A program made the translations under genes and the position numbers. The notes beneath the pieces are model-generated. The model made no database searches. It worked only from the letters and a program-made list of their open reading frames with translations, and was not told the origin of the DNA. A stretch of DNA of 64,000 bases from an uncultured Roseobacter sp. (GTDB lineage Bacteria > Pseudomonadota > Alphaproteobacteria > Rhodobacterales > Rhodobacteraceae): the NCBI RefSeq assembly GCF_947488185.1, contig NZ_CANKYM010000005.1, positions 1-64,000 on the forward strand, written 5' to 3'. Within the stretch, counting starts at the first letter, position 1, and every line of letters starts with the position of its first letter. Positions 25,528 through 34,653 of this stretch are shown in pieces.

Positions 25528-26456
25528 GTGCCGCGGCCTTTGAGCATCTTGAAGGCGTCGCCGAAGGCCTCGATGGCCTGTGTCGGCACCACGATGGTCT
25601 GCTTGCCGTCGCCTGCGCCAAGCGCGTTGAGCGATTCCACCTGTTTCAGCGCGATCTGGTATTGCGCCGCTTCGAGCCCGTTTTCGTTGATGGCCTGGGC
25701 CACCACTTGGGTCGCATAGGCTTCGGCATCGGCGAGAATGCGACGGGCCTTGGCGGTCTGCTCGGAGGCATATAGCTCCGCATCGGCAGCCAGTTCCACG
25801 GCGCGTTTGGAGCCTTCGGCCTCGGTGACCTGTGCGCGACGGGCGCGCTCGGCGTTGAGCTGCTGCAGCATCGCATCGCGGGTGGCCTGGTCGAGGTTCA
25901 CGTCGAGGATTTCGGCGCGGGTCACTTCAATGCCCCAATCGTCCACCGCGTCCTCGACCAGCGCCTTGATCGTGGTGATCAGCTGCGCGCGGTTGGCCTG
26001 CACATCATCCAGATCCATCTTGCCGATTTCCGCTCGCACGATTCCGGCGACGGTGGTTGCGATGGCCGCGTCCACATCGCGGATGCGGTAGACGGTGCGT
26101 TCGGGTTCGGTGATGCGGTAGAAGACCGAGGTTTCGACCTGCACCAGCACGTTGTCCTTGGTGATCGCGTCCTGGCTGGCGTTGGGCAGCTGCCGCTCGA
26201 GGATCGAGATTTCATGGGCCACGCGGTCGATGAAGGGCACGATCAGGTTGATCCCTGGTCCAAGCACCGCGCGCAGCCGACCAAAACGCTCGATCACGTA
26301 TTTTTCCGACTGCGGCACGATCTTGACCGCCTTGACGATCAGAACGATGAAGAGCGCGGCCAGCAGCAGGAAGACCAGCGAGCTTTCGATCAGCGAGATG
26401 ATCAGGGTTTCAATATCCAAGGCGGGCACTTTCTTTGATAATTTCCTTGTTGTCAT
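25524..26456 (-). CDS. SPFH/Band 7 protein, stomatin/QmcA-like
   Basis: A 310-residue protein with one TM (about 20-42), a Band 7 domain (about 45-205) and a coiled-coil Ala/Glu-rich C-terminal region (QLNAERARRAQVTEAEGSKR onward). Stomatin-like proteins form ring oligomers at the membrane and control proteases or membrane order. The start is uncertain: the ATG at 26456 has no clear ribosome site, and a TTG at 26420 (before DIETLIIS) matches the usual N-terminus of the family better. Divergent from tgt. Confidence 0.85.
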   Translation of the reverse strand: MTTRKLSKKVPALDIETLIISLIESSLVFLLLAALFIVLIVKAVKIVPQSEKYVIERFGRLRAVLGPGINLIVPFIDRVAHEISILERQLPNASQDAITKDNVLVQVETSVFYRITEPERTVYRIRDVDAAIATTVAGIVRAEIGKMDLDDVQANRAQLITTIKALVEDAVDDWGIEVTRAEILDVNLDQATRDAMLQQLNAERARRAQVTEAEGSKRAVELAADAELYASEQTAKARRILADAEAYATQVVAQAINENGLEAAQYQIALKQVESLNALGAGDGKQTIVVPTQAIEAFGDAFKMLKGRGT

Positions 26457-26534
26457 AGGTGACGCGTCATGCGGCAGATTGCAAGTTCAGGCGTGGGGCG
26501 GTATCGCGCTGAGCAGGCGAAAAAGGATGATGCG

Positions 26535-27662
26535 ATGCAGCGGTTCAGCTTTGCAAAAGAGGGCAGCGACGGGAAGGCGCGGGTTGGTGTCATCTCCACC
26601 CCGCGGGGCGAGATCCGCACGCCGGCCTTCATGCCGGTGGGCACTGCGGCGACGGTCAAGGCGATGATGCCAGCATCGGTGCGCGAAACCGGCGCGGATA
26701 TCCTGCTGGGCAATACCTATCACCTGATGCTGCGCCCGACGGCGGAACGGATCGACCGCCTGGGCGGGTTGCACAAGTTCATGAACTGGGAACGACCGAT
26801 CCTGACTGATTCCGGGGGCTTTCAGGTGATGAGCCTGGCCGCGCTGCGCAAGCTCACCGAGCGCGGCGTGACCTTCAAGAGCCACATCGACGGGTCCAAA
26901 CACGAGATCACGCCGGAGCGCTCGATGGAGATCCAGCGGCTGCTGGGCTCGGACATCGTGATGTGTTTCGATGAATGTCCGGCGCTGCCGGCGGAGCGTG
27001 GCGTGATCGCAGAGTCGATGCGGCTCTCAATGCGGTGGGCGCAGCGCTCGCGAGAAGCTTTCGGAGATCGCCCGGGCCATGCGCTCTTTGGCATCCAGCA
27101 GGGCGGGCTGGAAGAGGACTTCCGGGCCGAAAGTGCGGCAGCGCTGACCGAGATCGGGTTTGACGGCTATGCCGTCGGGGGGCTGGCCGTCGGGGAAGGG
27201 CAGGAGGCGATGTTTGGCTGCCTGGATTTTGCCGCAGACCAGCTGCCCGAGGACAAGCCGCGGTACCTGATGGGGGTCGGCAAGCCCGATGATATCGTAG
27301 GCGCCGTGAAACGTGGCATCGACATGATGGATTGCGTGTTGCCGAGCCGGTCGGGGCGCACCGGGCAGGTGTTCACCCGGCGCGGGGTGGTCAACATCAA
27401 GAACGCGCGGCACGCCGATGACCCACGCCCGTTGGACGAAGCGTGCCGCTGTCCGGCCTGCGCCAACTACTCCCGCGCCTATCTGCACCATGTTTTTCGC
27501 AGTCAGGAGATCATCTCCTCCATGCTGCTGACATGGCATAATCTGACGTACTATCAGGATCTTATGCAGGAAATGCGTGACGCCATAGCCGAGACGCGTT
27601 TCGCACAGTGGGAGGCCGCCTTTCACGCTGGCCGGGCCGAGGGCGACATCGAGCCACTTTAG
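26535..27662 (+). CDS. tgt: tRNA-guanine(34) transglycosylase
   Basis: Swaps guanine 34 for preQ1 in GUN anticodons, part of queuosine synthesis. 375 residues, with the nucleophile region [11 protein letters not shown], the base-recognition aspartate in [16 protein letters not shown], and zinc ligands C-x-C-x2-C (CRCPAC) with the downstream His in LHH. ATG 26535 has AAGGA 7 nt upstream, preferred over 26469. The two tRNA-Asp genes at 35.5-36.2 kb (anticodon GUC) are natural substrates. Confidence 0.95.
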   Translation: MQRFSFAKEGSDGKARVGVISTPRGEIRTPAFMPVGTAATVKAMMPASVRETGADILLGNTYHLMLRPTAERIDRLGGLHKFMNWERPILTDSGGFQVMSLAALRKLTERGVTFKSHIDGSKHEITPERSMEIQRLLGSDIVMCFDECPALPAERGVIAESMRLSMRWAQRSREAFGDRPGHALFGIQQGGLEEDFRAESAAALTEIGFDGYAVGGLAVGEGQEAMFGCLDFAADQLPEDKPRYLMGVGKPDDIVGAVKRGIDMMDCVLPSRSGRTGQVFTRRGVVNIKNARHADDPRPLDEACRCPACANYSRAYLHHVFRSQEIISSMLLTWHNLTYYQDLMQEMRDAIAETRFAQWEAAFHAGRAEGDIEPL

Positions 27663-27765
27663 AGCGGCATTTTCCGTTTGTTTTAACAGTCCGGCGCGCG
27701 CGGCTTAACGCAAGCTTAACCGGTGGCTGGCTAGATGAGAACCGTAGCGTAACGGAGTTCTCCAG

Positions 27766-28452
27766 ATGTCGTCGAAGCCCAAGAATGCCAATTCTGAAAA
27801 TCAAGCGACGCTGGAACGCACCCTGCATCTCATTCTGTCCAAGATCGCGCCTGTGCGCGTGGCCGCTCTGCAAGTGCTGATCCATCATATGGAGACCGAA
27901 GCCGAGGGTGAGCAGAATGTGACGGCGGAGGAATTCACAGACGCGGTGCAGAAAATCCAGGGAGGGCTTGCTGCGGCCCATGGCCTGGAAACCGATTACC
28001 TGGCCCCGCATGACGTAACCCTGCCAGAGGATCTTTCCAAGCAGCTATCCGCGATGACGGAAGCGCTGGATGAGTTGGACAGGATCATCAGCCGGTGCAG
28101 CGTTTCGGAGGGTGAAGTGCGCGGGTTTCGGCCAGTTGGCAACATGTACGACCTGTGCTGCACGCGCGTCGCAAAAGGTGTCAGTGCCTTCAGTGCTGAT
28201 CTGGGCAATTTCTTTCTGGAGCTTAACGACAAGGGCCGCGCGGATGTCACGGATCATACCAGTTCCATCGCCATGGAAATTGGCAAGATCGGGCGCGTGA
28301 TCAACATGGTGGCCACCAATGCGTCGATTGAGGCCGCGCGGGTCGGAGACCTTGGCAAGGGGTTTACCGTGATTGCGGATGAAGTGAAGACGCTCTCCGC
28401 CCGTGTCTCGTCTTTGTCTGTTTCGCTGACGGACCGTGAAAAGCTGAATTAG
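27766..28452 (+). CDS. Soluble mini-chemoreceptor-like protein (MCP tip without C-terminal helix)
   Basis: A 228-residue protein with no TM or HAMP. The first 170 residues are mostly helical and unfamiliar. Residues about 180-222 match the hairpin tip of methyl-accepting proteins (INMVATNASIEAARVGDLGKG, then FTVIADEVKTLSARV), where CheW and CheA bind. A normal receptor needs a further ~100-residue helix to complete the hairpin; here the protein ends about 15 residues after it. The ATG has CGGAG upstream. A similar protein lies at 57446-58168. Could be a decoy or adaptor for chemotaxis proteins, or an unrelated helical protein that borrowed the motif. Confidence 0.75.
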   Translation: MSSKPKNANSENQATLERTLHLILSKIAPVRVAALQVLIHHMETEAEGEQNVTAEEFTDAVQKIQGGLAAAHGLETDYLAPHDVTLPEDLSKQLSAMTEALDELDRIISRCSVSEGEVRGFRPVGNMYDLCCTRVAKGVSAFSADLGNFFLELNDKGRADVTDHTSSIAMEIGKIGRVINMVATNASIEAARVGDLGKGFTVIADEVKTLSARVSSLSVSLTDREKLN

Positions 28453-28650
28453 GGGCTTTTGGGCCTGCAGCTGGCGTGATTTGAAGGCTTGTGATTCCCG
28501 GCTTCTCTGGCCATGCTGGAGTAAGCTTAACAGGCGGTAAGGTTGATTTCGGGTGGGCTGCGCCCCACTTTAGTCGTCCGAACCCGGAGATGGTCGAGTG
28601 TTGCTGCGAATGCGGGGCCGGAACTATCTTGCCAAGAATAAGGAAAGAGC

Positions 28651-31062
28651 ATGCAAGAGCCTCTCAACGCCTCCTATCCGGTATTGCCGCTGCGCGATAT
28701 CGTGGTTTTCCCCCATATGATTGTTCCGCTTTTTGTCGGGCGCGACAAGTCGGTACGCGCGCTGGAGGAGGTGATGGCGGACGACAAGCAGATTTTGCTG
28801 TCCAGCCAGATCGACCCAGGTGTCGACGATCCTGAAAGTGACGGTATCTACAAGGCCGGTGTGCTTGCCAATGTGCTGCAACTGCTGAAACTGCCCGATG
28901 GCACCGTGAAGGTGCTGGTCGAAGGGCAGGCGCGGGTGCGCATCGTGGAATACCTTGAAAACGATAGCTTTTTCGAGGCGCGCGCGGAGTATCTGACCGA
29001 GATGCCCGGCGATCTCGCCACAACCGAGGCGCTGTTGCGTACCGTATCGGACGAGTTCGAGCGCTATGCCAAGGTCAAGAAGAATGTGCCCGAAGAGGCG
29101 CTGTCTGCTGTGGGCGAATCCACCGAGCCTGCGCGCCTGGCGGACCTTGTGGCGGGGCATCTGGGCATCGAAGTGCACCAGAAACAGGATCTTCTTGAAA
29201 CGCTGAGCGTGAGCGAGCGGCTGGAGAAGGTTTACGGCCTGATGCAAGGTGAAATGTCGGTGCTGCAGGTCGAGAAAAAGATCAAAACTCGCGTGAAATC
29301 CCAGATGGAGCGCACCCAGCGCGAGTACTACTTGAACGAACAGATGAAGGCGATCCAGCAGGAGCTGGGCGATGGCGAGGACGGCAAAAACGAAGTTGCC
29401 GAGCTGGAAGCCAAGATTGCGGACACCAAGTTGAGCAAGGAAGCGCGTGAAAAGGCCGATGCGGAAATCAAAAAGCTCAAGAACATGAGCCCGATGTCCG
29501 CCGAAGCCACGGTCGTTCGCAATTACCTCGACTGGATGCTCTCGATCCCGTGGGGTGTGAAATCTCGTGTGAAAAAGGACCTCGGCCGCGCCCAGAAGGT
29601 GTTGGACGACGACCACTATGGCCTTGAGAAGGTCAAGGAGCGGATTGTCGAGTATCTCGCGGTGCAGCAACGCTCATCCAAGCTGAAAGGCCCGATCATG
29701 TGCCTTGTCGGCCCGCCGGGTGTGGGTAAAACCAGCCTCGGCAAATCCGTGGCAAAGGCGACGGGGCGTGAATTCATCCGCATCTCGCTCGGCGGCGTAC
29801 GCGATGAGAGTGAGATCCGGGGTCACCGGCGCACCTACATCGGCTCCATGCCTGGCAAGATCATTCAGGCGCTGAAAAAGGCGAAGACGACGAACCCGCT
29901 GATCCTGCTCGACGAGATCGACAAGATGGGTCAGGACTTCCGGGGAGACCCGGCGAGCGCCATGCTGGAAGTGCTTGATCCGGAACAGAATTCCACCTTC
30001 GTGGATCACTACCTGGAGGTGGAATATGACCTCTCGAATGTGATGTTCCTGACCACATCGAACAGCTACAACATGCCCGGGCCGCTGCTCGATCGGATGG
30101 AGATCATTCCGCTGGCCGGCTACACCGAGGATGAAAAGCGCGAGATCGCGAAACAGCATCTGGTGCCCAAGCAGATCAAGAACCACGGCCTGAAAGCTAA
30201 GGAATTCGATTTGCAGGAATCGGCGATCACCGAGATGATCCGCACCTATACCCGCGAGGCGGGCGTGCGGAACCTGGAGCGTGAAATTGCCAAGGTTGCG
30301 CGCAAATCGCTGACCAAGATCATCAAGAAGGAAGCCGAGGCGGTGACCGTCACGGATGAAAATATCGATGATTTCCTGGGCGTAAAAAAGTTCCGCTACG
30401 GTCTGGCCGAGAAGGAAGATCAGATCGGCGTTGTGACAGGGTTGGCCTATACTTCCGTGGGCGGGGAGCTTCTGAGCATCGAGGCCTTGCGCCTGCCGGG
30501 CAAAGGGCGGATGAAGACCACCGGCAAGCTGGGCGATGTGATGAAGGAATCCATTGATGCCGCGTCGTCCTACGTTCGGTCGATCAGCCCGCGCATCGGT
30601 GTCAAACCACCGCAATTCGACAAGATCGACATCCACGTGCACGTACCGGACGGCGCGACGCCCAAGGACGGACCCAGCGCGGGTCTGGCGATGGTGACAT
30701 CCATCGTTTCGGTGCTGACACAAATCCCGGTACGCAAGGATATCGCGATGACGGGCGAGGTTTCACTGCGTGGGAACGCTATGCCTATTGGTGGATTGAA
30801 AGAGAAACTGCTCGCAGCCCTGCGTGGAGGCGTCACAACGGTGCTGATCCCGGAGGAAAATGCCAAGGACTTGCCGGAAATCCCCGACAACGTAAAGGCG
30901 GGACTGGACATCATCCCAGTCTCCCATGTGTCTGAAGTGCTGAAACATGCATTGGTCCGGCAGCCCGAAGCGATCGAATGGGACCAGGCCGCTGAGGACG
31001 CGGCAGCCGCTGCTGCCTTGGCCGGGTCATCTGAGGCCAGTGACGCTGCAACCGCACACTAA
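28651..31062 (+). CDS. lon: ATP-dependent protease Lon (La)
   Basis: Cytosolic quality-control protease. In 803 residues: N-terminal substrate domain 1-210 (PVLPLRDIVVFPHM start), long coiled coil, AAA+ module with Walker A GPPGVGKTS (about 352) and Walker B LLDEIDKM, and C-terminal serine protease with the Ser-Lys dyad in DGPSAGLAM (Ser about 677) and GGLKEKLLAA (Lys about 720). RBS AAGGAAAG lies 4-5 nt before the ATG. A hairpin follows and an HU-like gene is next, an order also seen in other proteobacteria (lon-hup). Confidence 0.97.
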   Translation: MQEPLNASYPVLPLRDIVVFPHMIVPLFVGRDKSVRALEEVMADDKQILLSSQIDPGVDDPESDGIYKAGVLANVLQLLKLPDGTVKVLVEGQARVRIVEYLENDSFFEARAEYLTEMPGDLATTEALLRTVSDEFERYAKVKKNVPEEALSAVGESTEPARLADLVAGHLGIEVHQKQDLLETLSVSERLEKVYGLMQGEMSVLQVEKKIKTRVKSQMERTQREYYLNEQMKAIQQELGDGEDGKNEVAELEAKIADTKLSKEAREKADAEIKKLKNMSPMSAEATVVRNYLDWMLSIPWGVKSRVKKDLGRAQKVLDDDHYGLEKVKERIVEYLAVQQRSSKLKGPIMCLVGPPGVGKTSLGKSVAKATGREFIRISLGGVRDESEIRGHRRTYIGSMPGKIIQALKKAKTTNPLILLDEIDKMGQDFRGDPASAMLEVLDPEQNSTFVDHYLEVEYDLSNVMFLTTSNSYNMPGPLLDRMEIIPLAGYTEDEKREIAKQHLVPKQIKNHGLKAKEFDLQESAITEMIRTYTREAGVRNLEREIAKVARKSLTKIIKKEAEAVTVTDENIDDFLGVKKFRYGLAEKEDQIGVVTGLAYTSVGGELLSIEALRLPGKGRMKTTGKLGDVMKESIDAASSYVRSISPRIGVKPPQFDKIDIHVHVPDGATPKDGPSAGLAMVTSIVSVLTQIPVRKDIAMTGEVSLRGNAMPIGGLKEKLLAALRGGVTTVLIPEENAKDLPEIPDNVKAGLDIIPVSHVSEVLKHALVRQPEAIEWDQAAEDAAAAAALAGSSEASDAATAH

Positions 31063-31085
31063 GGCGCAGCCCAACTTTACAAGTG

Positions 31086-31122
31086 GAAACCGCGGCCCCA
31101 AAGGCAGCGGTTTCTTGCTTTG
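31086..31122 (+). terminator. Probable terminator after lon
   Basis: 8-bp stem GAAACCGC/GCGGTTTC (31086-31093 with 31107-31114), 13-nt loop, then a T-rich but interrupted tail (TTGCTTTG). Confidence 0.5.
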
Positions 31123-31278
31123 CGGGCATCGCGTTATGCTGGTGTCGCGCGGGCGGTAGTAGCAAGGGGCGGCGAACTGGATTTTTTTCCCGCTTCGCTC
31201 TAGACTGTTTCCAATCGCGAAACAGCGTCCAGGCGCTACCGCATGACAAAAGGCCGCAGAAGCGGTTGGAGAGGCGAC

Positions 31279-31701
31279 ATGAGCACATCGAAAACCACAC
31301 CCCGCAAAACCGGTACGCGCGCAAAACCTGTGGCGCAGAAATCCGCGGCAAAATCCGCTGCCCCCGCCAGGAAAGCGTCAGAGAAGACAGCGGCGTCCCA
31401 AAACGCAGCAAAGGCAGCTGATTTCCCAGATGCCCTGCGCAAGAAAGAGTTGGTGGAAAAAGTGGTCGCGCGGACGGGCGTGAAGAAGCGCGACGCCAAG
31501 CCGGTTGTCGAAGCCTTGCTGGCCGAGCTTGGCGAGACGCTTGCGGAAGGTCGCAGTCTGGTTTTGCCACCCTTGGGACGTGTACGCATCAATCGCGAAA
31601 AGAAGCTGAGCAATGGACGGGTCATCGTTGCAAAAATTCGCCAGACCAATCCCCCCCTGAAAGCAACGCTCGAACCTTCAAGCGATGGTGCCAAGGATTG
31701 A
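31279..31701 (+). CDS. HU-family DNA-binding protein with basic N-terminal tail
   Basis: 140 residues. The C-terminal 85 residues form an HU/IHF fold (RKKELVEKVVARTGVKKRDA; then VLPPLGRVRI in place of the usual GFGTF arm). The N-terminal 50 residues are almost only Ala, Lys, Thr, Ser, Pro and Arg, like histone H1 tails. HU proteins are usually about 90 residues, so the tail is extra. ATG 31279 with GGAGAGG 4-5 nt upstream is preferred over 31243. Nucleoid role likely; tail function unknown. Downstream of lon. Confidence 0.85.
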   Translation: MSTSKTTPRKTGTRAKPVAQKSAAKSAAPARKASEKTAASQNAAKAADFPDALRKKELVEKVVARTGVKKRDAKPVVEALLAELGETLAEGRSLVLPPLGRVRINREKKLSNGRVIVAKIRQTNPPLKATLEPSSDGAKD

Positions 31702-31756
31702 AAGTTACCGCCGACCTCTTGCATGCGAGATCGCATTTCGGTAGGCCGGTTGCCAC

Positions 31757-31831
31757 GGGTGATTAGCTCAGTGGTAGAGCGCTTCGTTCACATCGAAGAT
31801 GTCAGGAGTTCAAATCTCTTATCACCCACCA
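31757..31831 (+). tRNA. tRNA-Val (anticodon CAC)
   Basis: Cloverleaf read by eye: acceptor GGGTGAT/ATCACCC, D-arm with AGCTCAGTGGTAGAG, anticodon stem CTTCG/CGAAG with loop TTCACAT (anticodon CAC), T-arm with GTTCAAAT, encoded CCA at 31829-31831. Confidence 0.95.
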
Positions 31832-31920
31832 TTTCCCTTTCTTGGCACTCGACTGCACGATCCCGGGTGATATGACCTGTCGGGCTGCGGGGGCCGGAGC
31901 GCGCCGAGGAGCTGACCGCT

Positions 31921-32499
31921 TTGATTCCACCTCTCTACATCCTGCGCCACGGACAGACCGAGTGGAACGCGCAACATCGCATACAGGGCAGCCTTGATTC
32001 TCCCTTGTCTGAACTTGGACGGGCACAGGCGGCAGCTCAGGGTCGCATTTTGCAGACGCGTGATTTGACGGACTTCCGCGCCTTGTGCAGCCCACAAGGC
32101 CGCTGCTTTCAAACCGCGGCCATCGCCCTTGAGGGTTTGTTTGGGCGTATTGATACCGATCCAAGGCTGACGGAAATTGGCGTTGGCGACTGGGAAGGTT
32201 TGCGCCGTGATGAGTTGATCATTGACCGCGCTATAGACGAAAGCGAGGAGAGTGCGCTGGACCTCTATGAGCGTGCGCCCGGCGGGGAAGGCTTCTCCGC
32301 TCTGCACGACCGCTGCCGGTCGTTTCTGGGTGACCTGAGCGAGCCCGCTGTGCTTGTGACCCACGGGATCACATCGCGCATGTTGCGGCTGATCGTATTG
32401 GACAAGGACGTAAGCGAAATTGGTATGCTGCCCGGCGGACAGGGCGTGATTTACTACCTAGAAAACGGACAAATGCAGCAACTGACGATAGGGGCTTGA
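31921..32499 (+). CDS. Histidine phosphatase (phosphoglycerate mutase-like)
   Basis: 192 residues with the LRHGQTEWN phospho-histidine motif at residues 8-16, the second histidine in VTHGITSR (about 148), and the conserved Glu-containing segment EIGVGDWEG. Family members dephosphorylate sugars, nucleotides or cofactors such as alpha-ribazole phosphate; the substrate is not predictable. The start is TTG at 31921, directly before the fold, with GAGGAG 9 nt upstream. It lies between two tRNA-Val genes. Confidence 0.85.
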   Translation: MIPPLYILRHGQTEWNAQHRIQGSLDSPLSELGRAQAAAQGRILQTRDLTDFRALCSPQGRCFQTAAIALEGLFGRIDTDPRLTEIGVGDWEGLRRDELIIDRAIDESEESALDLYERAPGGEGFSALHDRCRSFLGDLSEPAVLVTHGITSRMLRLIVLDKDVSEIGMLPGGQGVIYYLENGQMQQLTIGA

Positions 32500-32533
32500 A
32501 GCGGACAGAGACTTTGGCTAAACCGCCCAAATC

Positions 32534-32609
<76 letters not shown>

Positions 32610-32784
32610 CTTTGCACACCGCACCCTCATAGGTAGTGAAAATCAAGAATTCCGGCGCAATGGTGCCGATACAGGGCCGTGCAGAGGCTGGCACAAACTG
32701 TGCCTTGCCAAGGTTGCCGCTCTGTGATTCACCGGATGATGGGGGGCCAGAATGGCGATGAGAGAATGAGAAAGGGGCACGCAA

Positions 32785-33084
32785 ATGTGCGTGAGGAAGG
32801 CAAGTGGTGTGCGGATGTATGCCATGGCAGATCAATCGGTGACTGAGACCGCAGACAGGCTGATGTGTTTGCTGAACGAACTGCCTGTATCTGAGCGGTC
32901 CGGCTGTGCACTTGGTCTGGCGTCCCGGCTCATTGAATTTGCCGCCTTCGAGATGGCGGGTACCTATTCCGCAGACGATGTGGCCGATCTGATCAATTGC
33001 GCGGCGCGCGTCGATCATGCGTCATCAGATGTCCAAACCGCCATGCCTGACACGATTCCTCAGACGTTCCGACGGATGCAGTAG
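32785..33084 (+). CDS. Small protein A of a tandem paralogous pair, unknown function
   Basis: 99 residues, soluble, mostly helical. The block from LP-x2-ER through A-x-RLIEFAAFEMA to SADDV and AARVDHA matches protein B at 33351-33626 almost column by column, so the two are paralogs. No known catalytic motif. The start at 32785 has AAAGGGG 7 nt upstream; alternative ATGs at 32815 and 32824 lack a ribosome site. Begins 175 bp after tRNA-Val(TAC). I do not recognise the family. Confidence 0.65.
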   Translation: MCVRKASGVRMYAMADQSVTETADRLMCLLNELPVSERSGCALGLASRLIEFAAFEMAGTYSADDVADLINCAARVDHASSDVQTAMPDTIPQTFRRMQ

Positions 33085-33350
33085 GTATAAAGGCAGTTTT
33101 TGCATACCAATTGGTTTAAAAACCTGAGTTGCAAACTACCTTGGGTTGACAGCAGGCTGCTCGATAAGAGACAGTGATGTCCAGACGTTGTTGCAGGAAA
33201 AATGACAGGGGTGCGCCGAGGAGCTGTGCGTGAAATCCCGGACTGATGGATCGGCCTATATTTTGATCTTTCGGGTCATTTGAGAGAGGTGAACGTTCGA
33301 CGCGATGTTGTGGCAGTAACGCGTCGGAAACAACTGAAAGCGGACACGAC

Positions 33351-33626
33351 ATGACCGTGCCCACGGATGACATTCCTTCAGAGGTTGTGGACCTGTCGAC
33401 GGCTTTCGCCGCGCTAGATGGCTTGCCAAATCAAGAGCGCGTTCGCATCGCAATGCAAATCGCCGCGCAGTTCCTTGAATATGCAGCATTCGAAATGGCG
33501 CTGGAGCAGAGCGCGGGGGATGTGTCTGAAATAATCCATATGGCTGCCCGGCTCGATCAGGCCGCACGGCGGATTGACGAGAATACCCTACCGACGCGAT
33601 CTGGTCACGATCTGCGCAAGATTTGA
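33351..33626 (+). CDS. Small protein B of a tandem paralogous pair, unknown function
   Basis: 91 residues, helical and soluble. Shares LP-x2-ER, AQFLEYAAFEMA, a SAGDV segment and AARLDQA with protein A (33 to 34 of about 50 aligned positions look identical or similar by eye). It lies 266 bp downstream of A, a gap in which I see nothing else. The ribosome site is weak (GCGGACACGAC). Conservation of the same columns in both copies argues that these are real genes under selection. Confidence 0.65.
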   Translation: MTVPTDDIPSEVVDLSTAFAALDGLPNQERVRIAMQIAAQFLEYAAFEMALEQSAGDVSEIIHMAARLDQAARRIDENTLPTRSGHDLRKI

Positions 33627-33697
33627 CTGATCGGTAATTGTCTCTCCCGCGCACGGGGCTATTCTTCCAATGAAACTTGCTGAAAGGAGGGCGCGCG

Positions 33698-34636
33698 ATG
33701 AGTTGGAACCCGGCGTTGGATCCCGATTGCCCGATCGGGGATGCGGTGGATGCGATCGAGACGGTGATCGTGCCGCGCGCGCGGGATCTGGGCGGGTTTG
33801 AAGTCCGGCGCGCTTTGCCAGCCCCCAAGCGGCAGATGGTGGGCCCCTTCATTTTCTTTGATCAGATGGGCCCGGCGGAATTTGTGACCGGCAAGGGGAT
33901 CGACGTGCGCCCGCACCCGCACATCGGTCTGGCGACGGTCACCTATCTCTACAAGGGCAAGATCCATCACCGGGACAGTCTTGGCACGGATCAATGGATC
34001 GAACCGGGGGCCGTAAACTGGATGGTTGCGGGCCATGGGATCACCCATTCCGAGCGGACTGACGGAGAGATTCGCGAGCGTCCGCATGATCTTTTTGGCA
34101 TTCAGACCTGGGTGGCCCTGCCGGAAGAGGCGGAAGACAACGCGGCGGCGTTCGAACACGCGCCCAAGGCCAGTCTGCCGGTGTTGGAGGGGGAGGGCAA
34201 GACGGTCCGCCTGATCCTCGGCACGGCCTATGGTGAGGAAGCGCCGGTACAGGTCTATTCAGAGACGTTTTACGCGGATGCGCTGCTCGAGCCCGGCGCG
34301 CGCATTCCCTTGCCGGATGACCACGAGGACCGTGGCGTTTACGTGATCTCGGGTGAGATTACCGTGGCCGGAGACCGCTTTGAGGCGGGCCGGATGATGG
34401 TGTTTCGGCCCGGTGACAAGATCTCCCTGCAGGCCGGAGAGGCCGGGGCGCGGTTGATGTTATTGGGTGGGGCCACCTTGAACGGCCCGCGCCACATCTG
34501 GTGGAATTTCGTGGCATCATCAAAGGATCGCATTGATGCGGCCAAGGAAGCCTGGCGCGCCGGAGACTGGGCGCATGGCCGGTTTCAACTGCCGCCGGGC
34601 GACGACAGCGAATTCATCCCCTTGCCCGATAAATAG
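33698..34636 (+). CDS. Pirin family protein
   Basis: A bicupin of 312 residues. The N-terminal cupin has the iron-site pattern RPHPHIGLATVTYL and, further on, the His/Glu pair of GHGITHSER; the C-terminal cupin (about 190-290) is less conserved. Pirins are quercetinase-like or redox-sensing regulators; the exact role here is open. The ATG at 33698 has AAAGGAGGG upstream. Possibly co-transcribed with the SGNH hydrolase 17 bp downstream. Confidence 0.88.
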   Translation: MSWNPALDPDCPIGDAVDAIETVIVPRARDLGGFEVRRALPAPKRQMVGPFIFFDQMGPAEFVTGKGIDVRPHPHIGLATVTYLYKGKIHHRDSLGTDQWIEPGAVNWMVAGHGITHSERTDGEIRERPHDLFGIQTWVALPEEAEDNAAAFEHAPKASLPVLEGEGKTVRLILGTAYGEEAPVQVYSETFYADALLEPGARIPLPDDHEDRGVYVISGEITVAGDRFEAGRMMVFRPGDKISLQAGEAGARLMLLGGATLNGPRHIWWNFVASSKDRIDAAKEAWRAGDWAHGRFQLPPGDDSEFIPLPDK

Positions 34637-34653
34637 GGGGCTGCGGGGGCTCC

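Noticed and set aside
28480..28530. Heat-shock sigma-32-like CTTG element before lon
   Set aside because: CTTG is present near 28487 but no matching CCCAT-type -10 element lies at 17-18 nt.
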